The position numbers were made by a program, and so were the translations under genes. Under the pieces are notes generated by a model. The model was not told the origin of the DNA. It was given only the letters and a program-made list of their open reading frames with translations, and did no database searches. Below are positions 56,829 through 64,000 of a stretch of 64,000 nt of DNA, in pieces. Source of the stretch: Providencia rettgeri (lineage in GTDB: Bacteria; Pseudomonadota; Gammaproteobacteria; Enterobacterales; Enterobacteriaceae); contig NZ_CP017671.1 in the NCBI RefSeq assembly GCF_001874625.1, positions 3,410,001 through 3,474,000 on the forward strand. Direction: 5' to 3'. The stretch's first letter is position 1; each line of letters starts with the position of its first letter.

Positions 56829-59120
56829 TTAATAAACGCCTAGCGTGTGGATAATCCGATTGGTCGGGATATTCAACCCTTTGTCAGAGCGTGACTCAAT
56901 TCCACCACTGTATGTTGTGCTAAACTTAAATACGTTAACTAAGTGTCCATCATTATTTTGATAGGCTTGGTGAATGATACTGGAGTCAGCAGGAGCCGAT
57001 AAAGAAACGTTATTCATATTCAGTGTGACCATACCAGAGAACCCAGCACGCAAACTTGATAACTCATACTTGGCTAGGTTGATATTAGCGTTCCCGAGAT
57101 TTAAATTAACTACCCCACCTTCAAGCCAAAATGCACCTTGGTCATAAACACCATAGTCAACATTTGGCCTGTTCATGTTAATTCCCGTACTAGTTACATC
57201 GATATTGTACAACCGCAAACCCGCATTAAATGAAATTGTTGGTCTACTTGCTGCTGTTGTGACTATCTCTAATTCCCCGCCACGCATTTGATTCCCGTAA
57301 CTTAACGTATAAGACGCAGAGTCTGATATGATTATCCGTCTTGCGCCCGTATTCGTTAACGCCCTGTCTGATTTTGTATAGGTTATGCGCAATAGCTCCA
57401 ATGCCCTATCAATTGTCTTAACGGGCGAAGTCGGCGTGCCGACATAATCATCATTCCCTGATGTTGAGTTTACAGTGACAATATTGAAATCATGCCCATC
57501 AACACATATGCCTCGTGTATACTCTTTGAATGCCAGCGGCACTTTTATTCTATTACCGAATGTATCGACATATTTAAAACGTTTGGATACACCTGTTTGC
57601 GTGTCTTTTTCAAGAGTCCAATCATTATTGACGCCCATGCAAAATGTGCTTTCATCATTGGCACCTGTTATCTCCCCAATCGTCAATTGGCTATTGTACC
57701 CAACCACAGAGCTCGCTTTGTTCTTCTCCGTGTAAAGACAGCGAACATCTGCGGCACCTTTAGCAACAGCCAGAGAATGGTCATTCCCTTCGCTGGTTAG
57801 ATTTGTGCTTGTTGTCCCCTGCGACCAGTAAAAAATAGCACCAATTTTAGAGTTAGGGTCGGATATTTTTTGAGTTGATAATCCGGTTGATGGGTCTAAA
57901 GACTCAATCGGGTTTAGGTATGGATTCCCAGCTAATGGTGTACCCGTTCCTCCTGTATAATATCCGTCAACGTGAGAGTTGTTGCCGTCTTGTCCAGAAT
58001 AAACGCCAAATTTAATGTGCTCAGTCCGAACATCAACTTTACTGCACCATGAGCAGTTTAAAATAACACCACAGTCTATTTTGTTCGCGAAGATATCATA
58101 GACCTCTGATGTAGGGCTTCCTACTAATCTAACGCCGCCTAGAATTTGATTCTTGGGCTCTATGCTGTAGCCATAGGTAACAATACCGTGTGTCGCTGTC
58201 ATTTTCTTTGTATCCAACCAAAGAACACCAGAGAAGTAACCCTGACCAATCAAATCACCCGTGTCCACAAGGTAATTCGCTGATTGCACTGCAAACTGTA
58301 ATGGGTTTTCAAAGTCTGGAATTAAGACGCTGTGCGTTAAGCCTGAAAAATACCAACGCGAACCCATTCCATAAAACTTCATATAAGGAGGGAGTAATAT
58401 TTGCTTTGTTATGCGGTAAGATCGGCGACTTAATCTAACATTGAATTTAGGATTTCTTCTCGATGTTTTTTCCCAATCTCCTTGGTATTCCGTCGATAAA
58501 GATGCATTGATTGCCTTATCTATCGCCCACCAATCATCATCAATACCATTACCTTTAGCCCCAAACCAATCCACACAGGCATCACCATCTATAATAATAT
58601 TAGCCCACAACCCGTTGCTTAATTGAACGCCAGTGCCATCATCGGTATCACTGATAACTCGAAAGTGCTGAGCGTCTATGTTTCTATAATACCCACCAAG
58701 AGAAACGGTCACCCCAATCTGCAGGGATATAAGTTTCATATCTTCCACTGACTTGAACCCGTATTGAGCTTTTTTATCTAACTGGTCAGGGTCATACTTC
58801 AGCACATTCGGATAATAGAATTGTTGCGCTCCGTAGCTGTCATAAACAGCCATACTGTGACCTTCCACTGTCACAAACTTAGCAATCTGACCGTTGTAAA
58901 CAGGAAATCCAGCTTGGTTGATGATTAGCGGCTGAGCGACAGGAATTGTGCTGCCGCCCTCATTTTCCAAATAAACTTGGATTTGATTTTCTGGAATGGT
59001 CGGATCGGTATCAATCTTACCAATATAAATTTTGCCATTACTCGCCGCTTGGAATTTCCTTGCGAGAGTGAATTGTTGCGAAGGCATCGAGACGACGACA
59101 TTAGGGATAATATCTGACAT
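56829..59120 (-). CDS. P22-type tailspike protein
   Basis: Protein of 763 residues, start chosen at 59120 after GGAGAAAGCA. The first ~110 residues follow the P22 gp9 head-binding domain ([64 protein letters not shown]). The remainder differs from P22 and shows beta-helix-type repeats, with a C-terminal trimerisation-like region. It should bind and cleave the host O-antigen and is attached to the virion. Its place next to the attachment site matches P22. Confidence 0.9.
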   Translation of the reverse strand: MSDIIPNVVVSMPSQQFTLARKFQAASNGKIYIGKIDTDPTIPENQIQVYLENEGGSTIPVAQPLIINQAGFPVYNGQIAKFVTVEGHSMAVYDSYGAQQFYYPNVLKYDPDQLDKKAQYGFKSVEDMKLISLQIGVTVSLGGYYRNIDAQHFRVISDTDDGTGVQLSNGLWANIIIDGDACVDWFGAKGNGIDDDWWAIDKAINASLSTEYQGDWEKTSRRNPKFNVRLSRRSYRITKQILLPPYMKFYGMGSRWYFSGLTHSVLIPDFENPLQFAVQSANYLVDTGDLIGQGYFSGVLWLDTKKMTATHGIVTYGYSIEPKNQILGGVRLVGSPTSEVYDIFANKIDCGVILNCSWCSKVDVRTEHIKFGVYSGQDGNNSHVDGYYTGGTGTPLAGNPYLNPIESLDPSTGLSTQKISDPNSKIGAIFYWSQGTTSTNLTSEGNDHSLAVAKGAADVRCLYTEKNKASSVVGYNSQLTIGEITGANDESTFCMGVNNDWTLEKDTQTGVSKRFKYVDTFGNRIKVPLAFKEYTRGICVDGHDFNIVTVNSTSGNDDYVGTPTSPVKTIDRALELLRITYTKSDRALTNTGARRIIISDSASYTLSYGNQMRGGELEIVTTAASRPTISFNAGLRLYNIDVTSTGINMNRPNVDYGVYDQGAFWLEGGVVNLNLGNANINLAKYELSSLRAGFSGMVTLNMNNVSLSAPADSSIIHQAYQNNDGHLVNVFKFSTTYSGGIESRSDKGLNIPTNRIIHTLGVY

Positions 59121-59184
59121 TGCTTTCTCCAAGCGTGAGTAGTCGCACCAGTGTTAATCTGGTGTGTTGTTAAAATTAGGACGT

Positions 59185-59206
59185 AAAAAAACCGCAATTA
59201 AGCGGC
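59185..59206 (-). terminator. Intrinsic terminator after the antirepressor gene
   Basis: CCGC/GCGG with a 6-nt loop, followed on the minus strand by seven U. It separates the antirepressor transcript from the tailspike gene. Confidence 0.75.
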
Positions 59207-59243
59207 GTGGTTGGTTTTGTTAGCCCATCCTTGGGCTATGCGG

Positions 59244-60104
59244 TTAAGCTGGCAATGAATCCAATCTTAATCTATTTAGAATTCTAGAGTTGTCTGTTTG
59301 CTTTGGTTCGATGTGGCGAGTTAATCTATCAAGTAGTTTTCTTATCTCACCATTCGCCCTGCTAGCCTCTTTAGGCATATCGTAATATCTTCCCTCTAAT
59401 CTATGTTCTGCTGCATGAAGTATCGGGTAAACCTCGCTCATGGCTGCACAACACAGCGATAAGTAATTCCACTGCCAGCAAAGAGTGATTAACTCATCAT
59501 CTGTTATTTGCTGATTTGATAAAGGTAACTCGTCCTGCTTAGGAATATATTCACCTTCCATCACTAGCTTGTGAACATACTCTACGGCCATTGGTATCTG
59601 GTCGGCTGTTAGCTCGTCAATTCCGCTAACATTAAATTGCTGATGTACCAGTGAATATGCTTCGGGGTACATAATGCCCTTTTTGCTCACCAGTAGATTA
59701 ACAGCGTTCTTTAATGGGTTGCGTTCCTGAACCGTTGACTTGTGTTTAGCCTTAACTTCGCCAGTAGTCCAATACTCATAAAGTACGTCGTCGCATTCTT
59801 CTTGATACTGGATTACTTTGTCGCGGATTTCAGGTTTAACTTTGTTAGGGCTGATAGTGTGAAGCCAGCCAGCAAGTTTACGCAGAGCTAGGCAAATCAT
59901 TGATTGCTCACCGCCTTTTGTGGGTATAGACATTTCCTCTATACCTTTAGAAAAGCGCTGAGTTAGCTTTCTATACTGCCCCATCCAATCTAACCCCATC
60001 CCCTCGACAATAGGTTTCATAGGTACATATGGCTCACCGTTATAATTTACGATACATAAATTGTTACCGTGGAAAGGTACGTTAATTGTTGATATAGTAT
60101 TCAT
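59244..60104 (-). CDS. ant: P22-type antirepressor Ant
   Basis: A 286-residue protein (P22 Ant 300). The N-terminal P22_AR_N domain is visible (INVPFHGNNLCIVNYNGEPY, VPMKPIVEGMGLDW, KLTQRFSKG, LRKLAGWLHTISPNKVK), with a different C-terminal helical part. Ant inactivates c2/CI-type repressors, leading to induction. It lies last in an arc-led transcript, as in the P22 immI region, so it is expected to be silenced by Mnt in the lysogen and by Arc in early lytic growth. Confidence 0.9.
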   Translation of the reverse strand: MNTISTINVPFHGNNLCIVNYNGEPYVPMKPIVEGMGLDWMGQYRKLTQRFSKGIEEMSIPTKGGEQSMICLALRKLAGWLHTISPNKVKPEIRDKVIQYQEECDDVLYEYWTTGEVKAKHKSTVQERNPLKNAVNLLVSKKGIMYPEAYSLVHQQFNVSGIDELTADQIPMAVEYVHKLVMEGEYIPKQDELPLSNQQITDDELITLCWQWNYLSLCCAAMSEVYPILHAAEHRLEGRYYDMPKEASRANGEIRKLLDRLTRHIEPKQTDNSRILNRLRLDSLPA

Positions 60105-60109
60105 GTCGG

Positions 60110-60319
60110 TTACTCCTTAGTTCCTGACAAATCCGAAGCCTCACCTGTTCCCGCAGTTGGGGCTTCACTATTTTTTCTCTCTTTCAATGCATTTGCAGTT
60201 TCTACGATGCAGTGTTCACACATGTTAACGTTCATCCCGCCTTTGCTGCTAGTCGCAAAAATCATACCTTGGTTTGTAATTGAGTTATTTTTACAGCAAA
60301 AATCACACCATATACTCAT
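60110..60319 (-). CDS. Small ClpX-type zinc-finger protein in immI
   Basis: A 69-residue protein with CDFC near the start and CEHC at about residue 34, a spacing and sequence like the ClpX C4 zinc finger, followed by an acidic disordered tail. Its start overlaps the arc stop by four bases (ATGA) and it ends 5 bp before ant, so it is part of the arc-ant operon. P22 has no such gene at this spot. It may modulate antirepressor or protease action; this is inference. Confidence 0.7.
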   Translation of the reverse strand: MSIWCDFCCKNNSITNQGMIFATSSKGGMNVNMCEHCIVETANALKERKNSEAPTAGTGEASDLSGTKE

Positions 60320-60471
60320 GCTTTGGCCTCTTCATTTTCAATACTCCTCATTAAACGCTGAATAATCTCTGAGTTAAGAGAGCGACCTTCTTTTTCAGCT
60401 AATTCTTTTAGCTTTTCCTTTAACTCCGGTTTCATTCTTACGCCAAATGGCGCTATATCCCTTACTTTCAT
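60316..60471 (-). CDS. arc: Arc-type repressor
   Basis: Short ribbon-helix-helix protein of 51 residues (P22 Arc 53): MKVRDIAPFGVRMKPELKEK, then KEGRSLNSEIIQRLM. The strand FGVRM contacts DNA and GRSLNSEI is the conserved helix start. TGGAGGG precedes the ATG. It heads the arc-zinc-ant operon, divergent from mnt, and should repress that operon during lytic growth. Confidence 0.9.
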   Translation of the reverse strand: MKVRDIAPFGVRMKPELKEKLKELAEKEGRSLNSEIIQRLMRSIENEEAKA

Positions 60472-60544
60472 TTTAAACCCTCCATTTCAATTACATTATA
60501 ATTACACGGTGAGAGTATTAAGTCAAAAAAAATTTCACTACACT

Positions 60545-60554
60545 GTGATATCAC
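60545..60554. promoter_or_regulatory. Candidate immI operator dyad
   Basis: GTGATATCAC is a perfect 10-bp palindrome within the 107-bp arc-mnt intergenic region, 24 bp before the mnt start. P22 has Mnt and Arc operators in this interval. Assignment to either repressor is not possible by eye. Confidence 0.45.
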
Positions 60555-60578
60555 GCACATGCAACAGTGGGATTTAAT

Positions 60579-60830
60579 ATGAAAGGCATGAGAAGCATTG
60601 CACCGTTCGGTGTGAGAATGCACGATGACTTAAAAGAAAAATTAACTGTCAGAGCTGCCCAGAATGGTAGGTCTCTAAACTCTGAGATTGTTATGATCTT
60701 ACAAGAAGCCGTTGACTCCGCGTCATCAAAGCCAAAAAGTAATGCTGAGCATCAAGCTGCGATACAAGCTGAAGAGTTCAAAAAAGCCGTTTATGATACA
60801 TTAGTTAAACTATATAATGATAAAAAATAA
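60579..60830 (+). CDS. mnt: Mnt-type repressor
   Basis: From the ATG at 60579 the protein has 83 residues, as P22 Mnt. The N-terminal RHH (SIAPFGVRMHDDLKEKLTVR, NGRSLNSEIVM) resembles the neighbouring Arc. The C-terminal coiled coil ending KAVYDTLVKLYNDKK resembles the Mnt tetramerisation helix. It is transcribed away from arc-ant and should keep ant silent in the lysogen. A GTG at 60567 would add four residues and is less likely. Confidence 0.9.
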   Translation: MKGMRSIAPFGVRMHDDLKEKLTVRAAQNGRSLNSEIVMILQEAVDSASSKPKSNAEHQAAIQAEEFKKAVYDTLVKLYNDKK

Positions 60831-60847
60831 ACAATTGTGAGGTTGTG

Positions 60848-61212
60848 GTGAAAAAGTTACTTATTTTTTCTTTTTTACTTTTCCCAGTATTTAGCTCAAT
60901 AGCTTCTAGCGTTAAGTGCTCTGAGAAGGCAACGAATATTTATTTTTCTAAATTGATAACTTATGACTCTACTTTATCTGCTCTCAGGGGGATAACCCAA
61001 GTAAATTAAGTAAAACTGAAATTAAAATAATAAACGATCTAATCTCCTTCTGTGAGCGAGGAATAACTGACAAGGATTATGATACAGAGAAATTATGGAA
61101 CATGATGTATGATGATTTTTCATCGAAAGGATTTGTATCTCCTGAAGGAGCAAAAAAGTACGCTGATGCATTCATTAATATGTATAAATATGGCACCACT
61201 ATAAACAAATAA
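60848..61212 (+). pseudogene. Frameshifted small secreted prophage protein
   Basis: From GTG at 60848 (GAGG upstream) the first frame encodes a signal peptide and about 45 residues, then meets TAA at 61006. A -1 shift at the five-G run (60987-60991) restores a frame to TAA at 61210-61212 encoding NPSKLSKTEIKIINDLISFC, YDTEKLWNMMYDDFSS, GAKKYADAFINMYKYG. The joined product of ~120 residues would be a periplasmic protein of unknown function. It could be an inactivating indel, a sequencing error or programmed frameshifting. Confidence 0.65.
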
Positions 61213-61222
61213 CGAGGTGATG

Positions 61223-61699
61223 GTGAAAAAATTTATTATCTTATTGCCCTTCCTCTTGATTGGATGCGCAAAAGTTAGTGATTATCAGAATAAATGCGAA
61301 ATTCAAAACGAAAAATTATCGCAAGTTGCAACATGTCTCAATAACTCCGTTCTGTCAGATTCAAGAATGGCTAACTCACCACAAGTAAAAATGTATATTT
61401 TAGCCGCAAAATATCTCGGCGAAAAAGTAGATGCTGGTGAAATAACAGAAACACAAGCAAGATTGGAGTTACAAAATTTCTATATCGCGCTACAGAATCA
61501 AGAAGCTTACAATTCAGCAATGCAAGGTCAAGCTATCCAGCAGGGCTTGCTAAACTATCAAACATTACAGACGATGCAAGCGATACAGAACAAAGCCAAT
61601 AGGCCTGATATTTACTACCCTCCAGCTCAACAGCATGGAAATATATCAACCAACTGTTATAAGTTAGGCAATAACGTTAATTGTAATAGTTCATATTAA
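61223..61699 (+). CDS. Prophage-encoded small lipoprotein
   Basis: About 158 residues, beginning VKKFIILLPFLLIGC with lipobox LIGC. GTG at 61223 is preferred because GAGG stands five bases before it, exactly as for the upstream gene; GTG 61217 and ATG 61220 are alternatives. The mature part is Gln- and Asn-rich and helical. Such morons between gene 16 and mnt may alter the host envelope or superinfection; no family is recognised. The first bases duplicate the leader of the gene before it. Confidence 0.65.
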   Translation: MKKFIILLPFLLIGCAKVSDYQNKCEIQNEKLSQVATCLNNSVLSDSRMANSPQVKMYILAAKYLGEKVDAGEITETQARLELQNFYIALQNQEAYNSAMQGQAIQQGLLNYQTLQTMQAIQNKANRPDIYYPPAQQHGNISTNCYKLGNNVNCNSSY

Positions 61700-61721
61700 A
61701 AAAGAAGGGCTATAGCCCTTC
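61698..61721 (-). terminator. Terminator overlapping the stop of the ejection-protein gene
   Basis: GAAGGGC/GCCCTTC with a TATA loop; the minus strand continues into a U run. The stop codon of the minus-strand gene lies inside the hairpin. Confidence 0.75.
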
Positions 61722-64000
61722 ATCTTCACCTGAAAACCACCCAATAATACCAAGTCTTGCAACATTCCTCTTTTCATCTGCTGGAAGTTTGTTATATATC
61801 TCCCTCCACCATCTTGATTTTGAAATGTTTTCCTCCACTGATTTAACGGTGGCTTGTTGTGCTTGCGGCGAGCCTCTTGATGACATAACAAGCCTTTTCC
61901 ATTCTGGTGAGGTCATCATTTCCGTTACCGCATTGTAACCTCTACCCTTTACGTTACCAGACGTTTGCTTTAAGGCTTGAGAGGCAATGAATGAACCGCC
62001 ACCAGTTTTAGCAGCCGCCAGTGATGCAAGTGTTTTACCTATCCATCCTCCACGCTCACCAGATAACAACTCTCCTATGTAGTTCATTCTCCCTGAGAAT
62101 CCAATATTGTCATTGAATTTTTCGGTGAATCTAGCTGTTACACCAGTTGGTTTCCAGTATGTATTCGCATCTTTGACGTTTTTAGACAGTAAGTACATTG
62201 ATTCTAATGACTTTCTAGCCTCTGGCGATAGGTATCGATAAAGAGTTTTTTCTGTGCCTTTGTCTTTCATCGCCGCCCAAGTGTTAACCATTCCAGTAAA
62301 CATATTATCTGATGATTTTTGGGTTCCTTTACTAAAAATATCATTTAGAGACGTGGCTATTACTTGCTGCCTTTGATTCTCAGGTATGGCATTCATCACC
62401 TTGTGAAACTGCGCCCTTTCACCTTTAGCTAAATTTGATATTGCGCTAGTCACCTGATTGGTTATGGATTTATCCAGCCCTTTTCCTGCAACGTTTTCAA
62501 ATGCCTTTTGAACTTTAAAGCGTTGAGCACCAATCTGTTTGGCTAACCTAGCTTCATTGCCAACATCAAATTTGTTTGCTATGGCATGCATGTCATCAGA
62601 CAGTGAAGCATATAGCATTTTCATTCTTGACTCATTTTCGTTTCCAAAAACAGTGCTAGCTTTATCGTACTCTTTCCCTACTCTTTTTCTTAAATAATCA
62701 AGGCGGTCATAAGTTAACCCTCCGCTATTTTTAGCGCCACCTAAAGGAGCTACGGCCTCAAAAACTTCTTTTTCTATTGGTGATAAGTATTCCCAACCGC
62801 CACGGTCATCCGCCCACTTATTTAACTGAATTTCCGTCAGGTCAGCATTAACAGGAGTTCTGCTTGGCACTGCCCTGCTAACGCTTTTATATAGTTTCTT
62901 CTCTTGGTCTTTTAATCCTTTGATTGTGGAGTTATATCTCCCGACTAAAGCATCGTCCATATCTGACAGGTTTCTTTTGCCTAAGTTATTTAGCAAATTT
63001 TCGGCACTGTCATTAAGAGCAGTTAGTGAGTCTCGTCTAATAACAGAAAACTCACTATCAGGGACTAAAGCCATTTGAGTCTGAAACTCTTGTCCTGCTT
63101 TATTTTTAGTCAAATAAGCATCAAACATTTGCTCTGGCTCAATACCTAGAGTCCTTGCCGCATTCGTTAATTCTTTATCGTGACTAAAAGCCCCAGCAAC
63201 ATCATCATATTGCTTATTAACTGCTGCTATTGTTGCATTATCCACCCCTACAGGTGAATTTCCCGAAGCTACGCGATCCGCTTGCTGTGCTGTTTGTTGA
63301 GCTGCCTGTTGCGCTTCTTTACCAAACTTACTAGCAACAGTATTGTAAGCACCTTTAAGTAATGGAGCCGCAGCCCTAGCAATGCCACTACCAGCAACAC
63401 CCATTCCTAAATCAGTAGCTAGGCTACTTGCGTTATCTTTGTCGCTATTTTGAGCTAAAGCGCCTACTGTATTCTCGGCAACCATATCAGCACCACGAAC
63501 GGCGGCACGTTCAAGCTTGCTTGTTGTTCCTGCTAGTGCTAACGCTGCTTTTTCCTGACTTAGCAACGGAATTAGATATGGACCAATTTCAGCGGCTAAT
63601 TTTGCATATGGATCTTGAGGTTGTAATTCATCAGGCAATTGTAGTCTAGGTGCTGGCTGATATGTACCGTCACCACCAAATGCCTGACCAGCCCATGAGC
63701 CAAATGATGCAAAAGTATCAGCCATCTCTGGCACAATATTAGCAACTTTAGTTCCAGTTAATAACAACCCTTTACCAGCCTCTACAACTGGATTGCCCAT
63801 TTCAGGTTGCTGTTGTGGCTTCTGCGCGTTGTGATAGGCTAAGATTTCATCCGTTGGAATATCTAAATTAGCCATTTGCGCATCAGATAATTGCGGTTGC
63901 TGGTTGGCTTCTAAGAATTGCCTGCGTTTTTCTTCCCATGAATTTGACTGCGCTTGCGGCTCTTGGCTTTGATTTGCTTGCGAACCACCAGAAAACTGTT
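61710..64000 (-). CDS. P22 gp16-like DNA ejection protein (5' end beyond window)
   Basis: The minus-strand frame is open from the TAG at 61710-61712 to the window end, at least 763 codons; a Met near 63875 is internal, since upstream codons continue with Gln-rich sequence (SWEEKRRQFLEANQQPQ). The protein has a Gln/Ala-rich N-terminal part, an Ala/Gly-rich hydrophobic region (residues near GTTSKLERAAVRGADM) and a long helical C-terminal half. By position next to immI and composition it matches the P22 gp16 ejection protein that helps DNA cross the envelope. It is longer than P22 gp16 (609). Confidence 0.75.
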   Translation of the reverse strand, partial: QFSGGSQANQSQEPQAQSNSWEEKRRQFLEANQQPQLSDAQMANLDIPTDEILAYHNAQKPQQQPEMGNPVVEAGKGLLLTGTKVANIVPEMADTFASFGSWAGQAFGGDGTYQPAPRLQLPDELQPQDPYAKLAAEIGPYLIPLLSQEKAALALAGTTSKLERAAVRGADMVAENTVGALAQNSDKDNASSLATDLGMGVAGSGIARAAAPLLKGAYNTVASKFGKEAQQAAQQTAQQADRVASGNSPVGVDNATIAAVNKQYDDVAGAFSHDKELTNAARTLGIEPEQMFDAYLTKNKAGQEFQTQMALVPDSEFSVIRRDSLTALNDSAENLLNNLGKRNLSDMDDALVGRYNSTIKGLKDQEKKLYKSVSRAVPSRTPVNADLTEIQLNKWADDRGGWEYLSPIEKEVFEAVAPLGGAKNSGGLTYDRLDYLRKRVGKEYDKASTVFGNENESRMKMLYASLSDDMHAIANKFDVGNEARLAKQIGAQRFKVQKAFENVAGKGLDKSITNQVTSAISNLAKGERAQFHKVMNAIPENQRQQVIATSLNDIFSKGTQKSSDNMFTGMVNTWAAMKDKGTEKTLYRYLSPEARKSLESMYLLSKNVKDANTYWKPTGVTARFTEKFNDNIGFSGRMNYIGELLSGERGGWIGKTLASLAAAKTGGGSFIASQALKQTSGNVKGRGYNAVTEMMTSPEWKRLVMSSRGSPQAQQATVKSVEENISKSRWWREIYNKLPADEKRNVARLGIIGWFSGEDEGL

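Overview
The window is AT-rich chromosomal DNA of an enteric gammaproteobacterium, most likely Providencia (Morganellaceae). The best single pointer is an aac(2')-Ia-type aminoglycoside acetyltransferase at 38105-38641, whose length and motifs match the intrinsic Providencia enzyme as I remember it. The kdu, aga and arsRDABC genes and the P22-type prophage also fit an enterobacterial host. No database search was possible, so species is left open.

Region 1 (1-4.0 kb) holds the C-terminal barrel of a Slam-type surface-lipoprotein translocator and a TonB-dependent receptor, together suggesting haem or iron-protein uptake. Region 2 (4.4-23.7 kb) is a large locus for sulfated, uronate-containing amino-sugar oligosaccharides, of the glycosaminoglycan type. 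It has a Tat-exported sulfatase with a KdgM-like porin; a long minus-strand operon agaR-kbaZ-agaS-agaVWEF-agaA-kduI-kduD-GH105; and a divergent plus-strand set of anaerobic sulfatase-maturating enzyme, second sulfatase, DUF2264 protein, kbaY and a DJ-1/PfpI protein. The proposed flow is outer-membrane entry, desulfation, cleavage of the unsaturated uronide, uronate to KduI/KduD, and amino sugar through the PTS, AgaA, AgaS and tagatose-bisphosphate aldolase. No polysaccharide lyase is visible in the window. TGTGA half-sites and TTTCGA motifs recur before its three promoters.

Region 3 (23.8-28.2 kb) is a complete arsRDABC operon with an overlapping promoter and operator. Region 4 (28.3-42.3 kb) is a patchwork of small genes (isochorismatase-like hydrolase, cytochrome b, lipoproteins, an AaeXAB-like efflux set, MarC, AAC(2'), methyltransferase, GNAT) among relics of integrative elements. 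Region 5 (42.6-48.2 kb) has a MarR regulator, an EamA exporter, a DcuC-family carrier, an AbgA-like amidohydrolase and a periplasmic asparaginase. Two identical-architecture palindromes lie between the divergent transporter genes.

Region 6 (48.3-56.6 kb) is a small integrative element with no virion genes. It is bounded by ~118-bp direct repeats that end in the 3' half of a tRNA-Arg(UCU) gene. It carries a broken integrase, an SSB-like gene, iteron-like repeats and small cargo. Pieces of the same skeleton recur at 30.9-31.2, 37.4 and 39.6-42.2 kb with different cargo beside the SSB-like end, which suggests repeated integration and decay of one element family. Region 7 (56.6-64 kb) is the end of a P22-type prophage next to its attachment site: tailspike, antirepressor, small zinc protein, Arc, divergent Mnt, two small secreted proteins and a gp16-like ejection protein running off the window.
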